A stretch of 25,328 bases of DNA. Source: a virus. The notes under the pieces are model-generated. The model had not been told where the DNA came from. It searched no databases and saw only the letters and a list, made by a program, of their open reading frames with translations. The position numbers and the translations under genes were made by a program. The stretch lies in the IMG/VR virus record IMGVR_UViG_3300037189_007380, positions 1-25,328 of that record; one strand, 5' to 3'. Positions 6,882 to 13,798 of the stretch are shown here, one piece after another (the first letter of the stretch is position 1; every line of letters begins with the position of its first letter).

Positions 6882-7828
6882 TGCTTAGGTTTAAGGCGCG
6901 CCGTAAAAGCCCAGCGCTGCAACCTCAAGGCAAGGTAACGGAGAGCGAGCGTCGGATCATTCGCATCGTGGATAAGGCAATGCAAGAGGTAAGGCGTGAC
7001 GTTACGCGTATGCGTGACAGGCTTACTGATGCTGTGGCTCATCGTCCCGTTGATTTCGTGGTGAACATGATGCCTGTCGATCCTTGGTATGACGCGCAAA
7101 AAGCGATAGAGCGAGAGTTGCTTGCGGAGTTGCTTGATGCCGGGTCTCGCGTGAAATTGCAACCTATTCAAAAAGCGAAGTTGAGTTTCTCTTTTGATAG
7201 GACGCGTGAGGAAGCAGCGAATTGGGCGCGTAACGAAGCGGGATCGTTGATCCGTGACATTACTAATTCGCAACGTGAGATGGTTCGTGATCTTGTAGCG
7301 CGTGCGCAATTGACAGAGTTATCTCCTAGGGATGTAGCGCGAGAGATTCGTAACGGTATTGGGCTTACTAGTCAACAATCGGATTGGGTCAACAACTTTT
7401 ACGAGCGCGCGTTTAATGAAAAAATCAACGCTGGCTACTCGTATCGTGAAGCGTGGGATAGGGCTAGTGCGGCAGCGGATAGATACCAAGACCAAGTAGT
7501 GCGTTATCGCGCTAAGACGATCGCGCGCACGGAGATTATGCGTGCCAATAGTGAGGGTCGTCGTGAGGCTTGGGCGCAAGGGGTTGAAGGAGGTTGGATT
7601 GGCCCTAACGCTAAGAAGGAATGGATCGCAGAGGATGACGCTTGCGATATTTGTGAGCCAATGAGCGGCGTTAGTGTCCCGTTGAATGAGCCGTTCCCGA
7701 TTGACGAACCACCAGCACACCCAAATTGCCGTTGCGACTTGTTGTTGGTTGATGAAATCCCCGATGACATTAGCGCGATGACGGATGAGGAACTTGATGC
7801 CGCGTTAGCGGAACTACTTAATGAGTAG
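6881..7828 (+). CDS. Minor head protein, SPP1 gp7 / Mu gpF family
   Basis: A 315-residue head-morphogenesis protein of the phage_Mu_F (SPP1 gp7) family. The diagnostic core runs from about 212 to 290: KTIARTEIMRANSEGRREAW, then EWIAEDDACDICEPMSG with a Cys pair, and PPAHPNCRCDLLLV near the end. The HPNCRC motif with the upstream CDIC may bind zinc. The N-terminal half is charged and helical. In SPP1 the equivalent protein binds the portal and affects DNA release. It starts on the last base of the portal stop (TAATG), so production is coupled to the portal. The domain is complete and the length is normal. Confidence 0.92.
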   Translation: MLRFKARRKSPALQPQGKVTESERRIIRIVDKAMQEVRRDVTRMRDRLTDAVAHRPVDFVVNMMPVDPWYDAQKAIERELLAELLDAGSRVKLQPIQKAKLSFSFDRTREEAANWARNEAGSLIRDITNSQREMVRDLVARAQLTELSPRDVAREIRNGIGLTSQQSDWVNNFYERAFNEKINAGYSYREAWDRASAAADRYQDQVVRYRAKTIARTEIMRANSEGRREAWAQGVEGGWIGPNAKKEWIAEDDACDICEPMSGVSVPLNEPFPIDEPPAHPNCRCDLLLVDEIPDDISAMTDEELDAALAELLNE

Positions 7829-7839
7829 AATGGGGAGTT

Positions 7840-9510
7840 ATGGACTTGCTTGAGCGCATCAACGCTCTTACCGACGATCAACTGCGCATGGTCGCAGAGC
7901 GCGACGACGTTACTGGCGTTCTTGCAGCGTATCGTCTTGCCGAACTTAGGGGTTTGCCTGCACCCGAGCGTACCGCTGCCGTTATGGGTGACGGTTACAT
8001 CATCGTTGCGCGTAATGGCAAGATCGTACAAATCCCGGTCGATTACGTGAGTAAGGTTATTCTTCAAGAAGCAGGACAATACTGCGTTTACTCTGAAGAC
8101 GGTGATCGCGCTTTTGGTTGTTACGACACGATGGAGGAAGCGGAGGAACGTCTACGCCAAATCCACACGTTTCGTGAGGCTATCCGTGAGGGATCGTTTG
8201 TGTCATGGAACTCCAGCGGCGGTAGGGCTAGAGGGCAAGTAGAGCATGTGATGTATGAGGGAGTGCTTGGCGTTCCCGACTCAGAGTTTTCGATCAACGC
8301 AGAGCCGGACAATCCCGCTGTTCTCATTCGCATTTGGCGTAATACTGCCGATGGTTGGGCTGCTACCGAAACTCTAGTCGGGCATAAGATGTCCACGCTT
8401 ACCCGTATTGAGCCTCTGTCTAAAGAGGAATCGTTTAAGCCGCCAAAGGGCGTTCAAGAGGCAGCGCAACGCGCACTTGAATGGATCGGTGAGGGTCTTG
8501 CTGGCGCGAACTTCACCGACGTTGGTCGCGCTAGGGCTTCTCAACTAGCACGCGGCGATAACGTTAGCGAGCGCACTATTCGTCGTATGCGCTCATTCCT
8601 TGCTCGGCATGGCGTGAACCGCAATAAGCCTGGTTGGAACGCTGGGGATGAGGACTTCCCGTCCGCTGGTCGTGTTGCTTGGGACGCGTGGGGCGGCGAT
8701 CCTGCGGTTAGTTGGACTGAAACAATTGCGGAACGTCTTGATCGGCAAGAGGAGAACAAAGAGTATGACCCTGAGTCTGCTCTCAACCCTCGCCAAAAGA
8801 TGATGTACGAAACGTACGAGTGGATTGTTGACGTTTTCGGTCCTTGGGATGCTAGCGACGGCGCTAATGGGGCGCATTACATGGCGGCGCAAGATAATCC
8901 TTTTGCGGAGAAAGGGATAAATTGCGCTAACTGTGTTTTCTACGACGGTGGCGGCGGTTGTGAGATTCTTGACCTCCCCGTTGAGGCTAACGCCGCTTGC
9001 AAACTATGGATCATCCCAGAGAACTTGATTAACAAATCCACAGAAACGGTAACGTTTAAGGCTTCGTCTCCGACTTTCATGCGTAAAGAGGTTGCTAGGC
9101 GTTTTACTCTTGGGCCGCTTTACGTCCCGGACTTTATGGACGCGCACGGGGAGTGGACTGACGCGGACGAGTTGCAACAAGCCGTATGGAAGTGGGTGCA
9201 AAGCGGTAATCGAACGATCTATCTGCAGCATGATCGGGATGTACGCGCTGGCGAGTGGGTTGAGGTTATGACAATGCCGCAGCCGTGGAAGGTAAACATG
9301 ATGGACGGTAGCGGAAATGCTGTCGGCTCTGTTACTTACCCGACTGGCACTGTTTTCCTTGGCGTTATTTGGGACGAGGAGCCTTGGCGAAAGATTGTGA
9401 ATGGTGAGTTGCGTGGATATTCGATTGGCGGGTTCTCTGACAGGGTGCTTGCAAACTTGCCGGAAGAAGCGTCACGTGACGGCATTGAGATCAACCAAGA
9501 GGACGCGTAA
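7840..9510 (+). CDS. Multidomain XkdF-type prohead protease
   Basis: A 556-residue mosaic. Residues about 78-112 hold a YCVYSEDGD-FGCYDT-EEA module seen in other phage proteins. About 117-192 resembles the HVA1/DUF2945 Tudor-like domain (GSFVSWNSSGGRARGQV to LVGHKMSTLTRI). About 206-291 is a helical module (RTIRRMRSFLARHGVNRN, DAWGGDPA). About 345-390 is a four-Cys knot (C362, C365, C374, C387). About 421-540 is the XkdF/Peptidase_S78_2 domain with LQHDRD (His464) and RGYSIGGFS (Ser528) as likely catalytic residues. The protease should cleave scaffold or capsid proteins during head maturation. It is preceded by GGGAG, and its stop overlaps the next start by one base. Roles of the N-terminal modules are unknown. 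Confidence 0.87.
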   Translation: MDLLERINALTDDQLRMVAERDDVTGVLAAYRLAELRGLPAPERTAAVMGDGYIIVARNGKIVQIPVDYVSKVILQEAGQYCVYSEDGDRAFGCYDTMEEAEERLRQIHTFREAIREGSFVSWNSSGGRARGQVEHVMYEGVLGVPDSEFSINAEPDNPAVLIRIWRNTADGWAATETLVGHKMSTLTRIEPLSKEESFKPPKGVQEAAQRALEWIGEGLAGANFTDVGRARASQLARGDNVSERTIRRMRSFLARHGVNRNKPGWNAGDEDFPSAGRVAWDAWGGDPAVSWTETIAERLDRQEENKEYDPESALNPRQKMMYETYEWIVDVFGPWDASDGANGAHYMAAQDNPFAEKGINCANCVFYDGGGGCEILDLPVEANAACKLWIIPENLINKSTETVTFKASSPTFMRKEVARRFTLGPLYVPDFMDAHGEWTDADELQQAVWKWVQSGNRTIYLQHDRDVRAGEWVEVMTMPQPWKVNMMDGSGNAVGSVTYPTGTVFLGVIWDEEPWRKIVNGELRGYSIGGFSDRVLANLPEEASRDGIEINQEDA

Positions 9511-9713
9511 TGGCTAAGATTATTCGCTCTGGAACGCATTTGCCTGTGCAAATGGACGACGGGCGTATTCGCCACGCTCGCGTTACTGCCGTTTCGGATC
9601 AAGACAACATCGCGGTGCGTTTGGGGACGCCTAAAAGTAGCGCGTCGGTAGTGTTTGATGCGGATAGGATTGTTTCTACTACGACTCGCGGGACGATCTT
9701 CCTAGAGGACTAG
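9510..9713 (+). CDS. Small basic head-module protein, 67 residues
   Basis: A 67-residue, strand-rich protein (AKIIRSGTHLPVQMDDG, then HARVTAVSDQDNIAVRLG and ADRIVSTTTRGTIFLED). The alternation of small beta strands and glycines suggests a compact SH3-like or OB-like barrel; I recognise no named family. Its ATG overlaps the stop of the protease gene by one base (TAATG). It ends 58 nt before the scaffold gene. Position between protease and scaffold suggests a head-assembly or small capsid accessory role (inference). Confidence 0.72.
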   Translation: MAKIIRSGTHLPVQMDDGRIRHARVTAVSDQDNIAVRLGTPKSSASVVFDADRIVSTTTRGTIFLED

Positions 9714-9744
9714 GAAGTAATGTTTTCGTGGGTTATTTTCATAG

Positions 9745-9750
9745 TATGAT
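9745..9750 (+). promoter_or_regulatory. Candidate -10 element before scaffold and capsid genes
   Basis: The 58-nt gap before the scaffold gene is locally AT-rich and contains TATGAT (9745-9750), one mismatch from the TATAAT consensus, about 22 nt ahead of the scaffold start. No convincing -35 hexamer lies 16-18 nt upstream. A strong TAGGAGGTG ribosome-binding site follows at about 9761-9769. A start of transcription here would raise scaffold, decoration and capsid levels over the upstream portal and protease, which makes biological sense, but the call is weak. Confidence 0.25.
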
Positions 9751-9771
9751 TAAAGGAATGTAGGAGGTGCA

Positions 9772-10611
9772 ATGGCACGCAAAGCCCCAAAAATGACTGA
9801 CCTCATCATTGAGGAAACGTCTGGCGTCGATCATCCGGCGCATTTGCACGAGGGTTGGCTTGTCATTAAGGCATCTGATACAGCAAATGTGGCAGACGTT
9901 CTCAATGCTCTGCCCGAACCGTTAGGAGAGAGCATGCCGGAGGACGTTACGGAGGCCGTTGAGACTGACGCTCCCGTGCAGAACGCCGACGAGGACAAGG
10001 GATACGACACCGAGCCTGAGGCTAAGCAGGTCGAAGAGGAACTTGCTATGGCACTTGCTCGTATTGAGGAACTGCAGGCTCGCATTGCAGAACTTGAGTC
10101 GAATGCTGACGAGTCGGATATGGGCGAGGTTGAGGAGTCTGCGGAGGACAACGTTCTCGCGCTTGCCAAGTCAGCCCCAGAGCCAATTCGTAAGGCGCTA
10201 GAGGAACTTGCTAAGGCTAAGGCCGAGGCTGAGAACGCGCTTGCTAAGGAGCGCGACGATCGTGCCGATTCGGAGTCGATTCTTAAGGCTCGCGATATGT
10301 TTAAGCATCTTGCGCTTGAGCCTGAGAAGATCGGTCCCGCGCTTCGCCGCCTTTCGCTCATTGACGCCGATCTTGCTAAGTCAGTTGAGGAAGCGCTTGT
10401 TTCCGCTGACGCGCAAAACGAGAGTGCGGATATCTTCACCGAGGTTGGCAAGGGTTACGTTGTCACGGGTGACGCTATTGCAAAGATTACTTCCCTCGCT
10501 AAGGCAGCGGTGGCAGAGGGTAAGGCAGCAACGGAGGCGCAGGCTATGGCCCTTGTTGCGACTGAGAACCCTGCACTTTACAACGAGTACCTGACCGAGA
10601 AGGGAGCCTAA
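9772..10611 (+). CDS. Capsid scaffolding protein
   Basis: A 279-residue acidic, Ala/Glu-rich protein. The N-terminus (TDLIIEETSGVDHPAHLHEGWLV, within residues 9-31) is a short globular block that I recall at the start of scaffold or protease-linked proteins in similar phages. Residues about 80-180 form a long charged helix (EEELAMALARIEELQARIAELE, then KAKAEAENALAKERDDR) with clear coiled-coil heptads. The C-terminal helical region is rich in Ala and Lys. Scaffold proteins line the inside of the procapsid and are removed or cleaved during maturation. TAGGAGGTG lies just before ATG 9772. It sits between the XkdF-type protease, its likely cleaver, and the decoration and major capsid genes. The call rests on composition and position. 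Confidence 0.78.
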   Translation: MARKAPKMTDLIIEETSGVDHPAHLHEGWLVIKASDTANVADVLNALPEPLGESMPEDVTEAVETDAPVQNADEDKGYDTEPEAKQVEEELAMALARIEELQARIAELESNADESDMGEVEESAEDNVLALAKSAPEPIRKALEELAKAKAEAENALAKERDDRADSESILKARDMFKHLALEPEKIGPALRRLSLIDADLAKSVEEALVSADAQNESADIFTEVGKGYVVTGDAIAKITSLAKAAVAEGKAATEAQAMALVATENPALYNEYLTEKGA

Positions 10612-10614
10612 CCA

Positions 10615-11013
10615 ATGGCTTACGAGTTCTCTACTTATGCGGTCAAGCACACCTTCACCGCTGGCGAGGATCTTTCTACGAAGCAGTTCCACTTCGTGAA
10701 GATCAATAATGGCAATGGTGATGTTGTTGCTGTGAGCGCGGCTACCGATCGTCCGATTGGTGTCCTTCAGAACACGCCGACCTCTGGTCAGGCTGCTGAG
10801 GTCACGATTGTTGGCGGCACGAAGATTAAGGCTGGTGGGTCCGCGTCGTTCGGAACGCCTCTCTTCGCTTCGGCTTCCGCTACTGCCGTAACGCTTGCGT
10901 TCGGTACTACCGCGTCAGCGGCCTACTCTGTTGGCACGTTCATTGAGAACGCTGCTGCAGGGGCTATTACGACCGCTGTTATCGACTGCGCTAACGCTGC
11001 GCGTGGACTCTAA
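10615..11013 (+). CDS. Head decoration / capsid cement protein (DUF2190-like)
   Basis: A 132-residue protein rich in Gly, Ala, Thr and Val with a beta-barrel pattern. Short landmarks are TAGEDLSTKQFHFVKI, DRPIGVLQNTPTSGQAAEV and IVGGTKIKAGGS. These match the DUF2190/Rhodothermus-like capsid decoration family, which binds the outer capsid surface and stiffens it. It is placed directly before the major capsid gene, the usual arrangement. GGGAG lies 8 nt before ATG 10615. Codon choice here looks more GC-rich at third positions than in the regulatory genes, consistent with high expression (impression only). Family placement is reasonably secure. Confidence 0.85.
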   Translation: MAYEFSTYAVKHTFTAGEDLSTKQFHFVKINNGNGDVVAVSAATDRPIGVLQNTPTSGQAAEVTIVGGTKIKAGGSASFGTPLFASASATAVTLAFGTTASAAYSVGTFIENAAAGAITTAVIDCANAARGL

Positions 11014-11026
11014 GGAGAGATAGACA

Positions 11027-12004
11027 ATGCCACAGCCCACGTCAAGTCAGGTGCATGTTGATGCAATCCTGACCAATATCTCGGTTGCTTATCTGCAGCG
11101 TGCAGAGAACTTCATTGCGGATAAGGTTTTCCCGGTTGTCCCGGTGGACAAGCAGAGCGACAAGTACTTTGTGTACGACAAGAATGACTGGCTGCGTGAC
11201 GAGGCCCAGGTTCGCGCTGACGGTACTGAGTCGGTTGGTAGCGGTTACAACATTTCGACCGCGACCTACTACGCCGATGTGTACGCGATTCACAAGGACA
11301 TTGGCGATCAGACCCGCGCTAACGCTGACGCTCCGATCAATGTGGACCGCGAGGCCACGGAGTTTGTGACCCATCGTCTGCTTCTTCGTCGCGAGAACCA
11401 GTTTGTTAGCGACTTCCTCACGACGGGCGTTTGGTCGCAGGACGTTACTGGCGTTTCCGCGTCGCCCACCACGGGCCAGACCATCCAGTGGGATGACTAC
11501 ACCAACTCCGATCCGATTGAGGACATTGAGGCTGGCAAGGCTGGCATCCTGTCTAAGACCGGGTTTGAGGCAAACACGCTTGTTCTTGGCTACGACGTTT
11601 TCCGTTCGCTCAAGAACCACCCCGATCTGGTTGATCGCATCAAGTACACCAGCAGCCAGACGATCACTGAGGATATGCTCGCTCGCATGTTCGACATTGA
11701 GCGCGTGCTTGTGTCAAAGTCGGTCAAGGCGACGAACAATGAGGGCGCTGCTGGCGCTTACTCGTTCACCACGGGCAAGACGGCGCTGCTCGCGCACGTT
11801 GCTCCTAGCCCCGGCCTCCTCACCCCTTCCGCTGGCTACACGTTCGCGTGGACTGGCGTTAGCGACGGGATGGGCGCGACCATTGGTACGTCCTCGTTCC
11901 GTCTTGAGTCGCTTCGCGCGACCCGCATTGAGTCGCAGATCGCGTTCGACAACAAGGTTGTTGCTTCCGATCTTGGCTACTTCTGGAACACCATCGTTGG
12001 TTGA
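11027..12004 (+). CDS. Major capsid protein
   Basis: A 325-residue protein that should adopt the HK97-like capsid fold. It starts with a segment typical of this capsid group (AILTNISVAYLQ, then NFIADKVFPVVPV) and contains KYFVYDKNDWLRDEA, VDREATEFVTHRLLLRRE and a C-terminal VSDGMGATIGTSSFRLESL region. It follows the scaffold and decoration genes, ends just before a strong terminator, and uses AAGGAGAGATAG as its ribosome-binding site. There is no obvious N-terminal delta domain, since scaffold is provided in trans. It should be the most abundant virion protein. Confidence comes from order plus recognisable sequence features. Confidence 0.92.
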   Translation: MPQPTSSQVHVDAILTNISVAYLQRAENFIADKVFPVVPVDKQSDKYFVYDKNDWLRDEAQVRADGTESVGSGYNISTATYYADVYAIHKDIGDQTRANADAPINVDREATEFVTHRLLLRRENQFVSDFLTTGVWSQDVTGVSASPTTGQTIQWDDYTNSDPIEDIEAGKAGILSKTGFEANTLVLGYDVFRSLKNHPDLVDRIKYTSSQTITEDMLARMFDIERVLVSKSVKATNNEGAAGAYSFTTGKTALLAHVAPSPGLLTPSAGYTFAWTGVSDGMGATIGTSSFRLESLRATRIESQIAFDNKVVASDLGYFWNTIVG

Positions 12005-12030
12005 TCCAGTAACACATAACTAAATAGCGC

Positions 12031-12065
12031 AGGCGGGGTCACTCTCACAAAGGGTGGCCCCGCTT
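12031..12065 (+). terminator. Probable rho-independent terminator after the capsid gene
   Basis: GCGGGGTCAC (12033-12042) pairs with GTGGCCCCGC (12054-12063) in a 10-bp stem with one G-T wobble and an 11-nt loop. Two further weak pairs extend it outward at 12031-12032 and 12064-12065. The following sequence has only a short, interrupted T tract (TTGGCGTATT), so termination may be partial. It sits 28 nt after the major capsid stop, where such stems often reduce read-through into low-level connector genes. Confidence 0.65.
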
Positions 12066-12102
12066 GGCGTATTGACTAGTAGACTTTACGCGGGAGGTAA
12101 AA

Positions 12103-12516
12103 ATGACATTCACTTACTCCGGCAATCCCGGTGCCTCCAAACTAGATGAAGTGCGTTTCCTCATCCAAGACACCGACGCTGCAGATCAACTACTTAGCAA
12201 TGAGGAAATTAACTACTTGCTGGGTGTTTACACCGACCCTTACCTTGCCGCTATCTCTTGCGTTACCACTTTGATTGCTCAAGCGTCACGCGCTGTTGAC
12301 GAATCGAAGAAGGTTGCTGACCTATCCCTTACTATTAAGTCAGGAGCGCGGGTTGCTCAATGGGAAGCGTTGCTCAAGTATCTACGTCAAGAGCAGTTCC
12401 GTCGTAATCCTGCAGCCCCAGTGATCAACGATAACGTGTTGCTGCCCACAGATAAGCGTGACCTTGAAGATGAGGGTAGCGATTTTGTTGTCGGGCAAAT
12501 GGACAATCGAACATGA
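12103..12516 (+). CDS. Head-tail connector / adaptor protein
   Basis: A 137-residue helical protein with SKLDEVRFLIQDTDAADQLLSNEEI near the start, the typical opening of gp6/gp15-like head-tail adaptors that dock under the portal. An AAISCVTTLIAQASR helix and LSLTIKSGARVAQWEALLKYLR follow. Length is normal for adaptors (about 100-150). GGGAGGT lies 5 nt upstream of ATG 12103. It is the first gene after the capsid terminator and overlaps the next gene by 4 nt. In the mature virion it should form a ring between the portal and the stopper. Confidence 0.85.
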   Translation: MTFTYSGNPGASKLDEVRFLIQDTDAADQLLSNEEINYLLGVYTDPYLAAISCVTTLIAQASRAVDESKKVADLSLTIKSGARVAQWEALLKYLRQEQFRRNPAAPVINDNVLLPTDKRDLEDEGSDFVVGQMDNRT

Positions 12517-12845
12517 GCATTGAAAGCAATTATCGCGAACTATTCTCCCAAACAGTAACTCTTTTTTCTTTGGCATCTATTGATAAGTATGGGAAGCGAT
12601 CATTCACCGCGTCTGCGAGCGTGTCGGCATGCGCCCATTATGTGAGTGAGACTGTGTTGCGACGATCCCCGGATGGTCGTGATGTTGTTGAGGTTGGTCG
12701 TTTTTACTTGTACGGCATCTTCCCTGTTACTACGGATTACAAATTGCGTTTGGATGACGGCACGGAGCCGATCATTATTGCGGTGGATACGCCGTATGAC
12801 GAAGATGGGGCGCACCATACTGTCGTCCATGTTGGGGACGGGTGA
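12513..12845 (+). CDS. Head closure (stopper) protein
   Basis: A 110-residue beta-rich protein. The order VTLFSLASIDKYGKRSFTAS, then VEVGRFYLYG and DDGTEPIIIAVDTPYDEDGAHHTVVHV, matches small head-closure proteins that plug the connector until the tail attaches. These have a barrel with a long loop, and the glycine/aspartate-rich turns here agree. It overlaps the adaptor by 4 nt and the next gene's alternative start by 4 nt. The identity rests on position between adaptor and gp10-like protein plus the -DDGTE-I- pattern; the protein family is divergent. Confidence 0.78.
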   Translation: MSIESNYRELFSQTVTLFSLASIDKYGKRSFTASASVSACAHYVSETVLRRSPDGRDVVEVGRFYLYGIFPVTTDYKLRLDDGTEPIIIAVDTPYDEDGAHHTVVHVGDG

Positions 12846-12847
12846 CA

Positions 12848-13264
12848 ATGAATGTTTCTGTTGAACTTAAAGGTATGGATAAGTTGATTTCGGCTTTGCA
12901 GCGAGAGAAGAAGTTGGCTCCTATCCTTGAGAAAGCCGTTTACACCGAAGCAAATACGGTGCTTAACGAATCTAAGAAGATTGTGCCTGTAGATACTGGC
13001 AATCTAAGGGCTTCTGGCAAGGTGGAAAATCCTAAGACAACTAGCGGCAACACCCTTGTAGAAGTGACTTACGGTGGCGCTGCAGCGCCTTACGCGCTAA
13101 TTGTGCATGAGGTTCCCCCAAATAGTGGAGGGCGTTGGGGCACTGGGATGAAGCATAAGGGTGGACAAACGTACAAGTTTTTGGAGATTCCCGCATTAGC
13201 GCATCGCGACAAGTTCGTGCGTAACGTAAAAGAGCGCGTGTTGTATCACTTGCGAGGTCGATGA
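12848..13264 (+). CDS. HK97 gp10-like minor capsid / tail-joining protein
   Basis: A 138-residue protein starting VSVELKGMDKLISALQRE, followed by KIVPVDTGNLRASGKVE and YGGAAAPYALIVHE. The VDTGNLR and Y--IVHE pair is the hallmark of the HK97 gp10/putative tail-component family. It normally joins head-closure and tail-terminator proteins. I chose ATG 12848; an overlapping GTG at 12842 would give two more residues and a GTGA coupling with the stopper stop codon. The C-terminus is Lys/Arg-rich. It overlaps the tail terminator gene by 4 nt. Confidence 0.87.
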   Translation: MNVSVELKGMDKLISALQREKKLAPILEKAVYTEANTVLNESKKIVPVDTGNLRASGKVENPKTTSGNTLVEVTYGGAAAPYALIVHEVPPNSGGRWGTGMKHKGGQTYKFLEIPALAHRDKFVRNVKERVLYHLRGR

Positions 13265-13659
13265 TGTTTCTTGAAGCGCTAGCGGATAGATTAACCTCGG
13301 CCTCTGTAGCCACAGTTGGCACTAACTTGTTTATTGGGTTGATGCCGACTAGCCCTGATGTGTGCGTAGGCTTGTATGAGTATGCCGGAAGCGCGCCGCT
13401 AGAGGTTTTCCGCAACAACAATGAAACGTTAGAGAGGCCTAGTGTTCAAGTAATTGTGCGCGCTAGCCGTAACGATTACCCTACCGCTAGGACTCTTGTC
13501 GCAAATGTTCGCGACACACTAACAACTATTGTTGATGAAGATATTAGTGGTGTTAGATTTTTGCGTGTGAATCAAAACTCGTCCATTAACGCGGTCGGGA
13601 CTGATGAGAACGACAGGCCGTTGTTCACGTTGTCTCTTATGACCGTTGTGGAGCGTTGA
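13261..13659 (+). CDS. Tail terminator / tail completion protein
   Basis: A 132-residue protein with an alpha-beta pattern: FLEALADRLTSASVATVGTN, then GLYEYAGSAPLEVF, SVQVIVRASRNDYPTAR, VANVRDTL and a C-terminal FTLSLMTVVER. This order (small helix, -Y-Y-G--P, -R-SVQV--R, sheet end) is characteristic of minor capsid or tail-terminator proteins that cap the tail tube. Length fits. It completes the run portal to terminator. The next genes are not tail tube or tape measure but accessory genes, so the tail itself must be encoded elsewhere. The start has two tandem ATGs; the first is used. Confidence 0.82.
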   Translation: MMFLEALADRLTSASVATVGTNLFIGLMPTSPDVCVGLYEYAGSAPLEVFRNNNETLERPSVQVIVRASRNDYPTARTLVANVRDTLTTIVDEDISGVRFLRVNQNSSINAVGTDENDRPLFTLSLMTVVER

Positions 13660-13796
13660 TGGATGCTTACGGAAAGGGAACAAAGACTACGGAAAGGCCG
13701 CGTTGTTGGCGTTGCAACAAATTGCTAGCCGAACAAGTAACGGCACCTTGGCGTATCACTTGCCCCCGGTGTAAGGCTGCTAACAAGCAGGAGTGA
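13659..13796 (+). CDS. Com-like zinc ribbon mini-protein
   Basis: A 45-residue protein starting on the last base of the previous stop. Residues 16-19 are CWRC and 35-38 are CPRC. They are separated by NKLLAEQVTAPWRIT, so the whole reads C-x2-C-x15-C-x2-C with a CxxCNKLLA opening and a CPRCKAAN ending. This closely follows the zinc ribbon of phage Mu Com, which binds the mom mRNA and opens its start site for translation. No mom-like gene is visible here. The next gene starts 2 nt after the stop with a TTG codon, so the protein may assist translation of that gene. That link is inference; the zinc-ribbon reading is strong. Confidence 0.75.
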   Translation: MDAYGKGTKTTERPRCWRCNKLLAEQVTAPWRITCPRCKAANKQE

Positions 13797-13798
13797 TT

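Noticed and set aside
9831-10451. A Ser/Ala-rich minus-strand open frame opposite the scaffold gene
   Set aside because: Low-complexity antisense of the Ala/Glu-rich scaffold coiled coil; no start signal.
11403-12023. An Arg/Ser-rich plus-strand frame inside the major capsid gene
   Set aside because: Out-of-frame shadow with very basic low-complexity composition, typical of GC-biased wobble in a highly expressed gene.
12064-12092. Possible promoter after the capsid terminator (TTGGCG or TTGACT as -35)
   Set aside because: No acceptable -10 hexamer at 16-18 nt spacing from either candidate.
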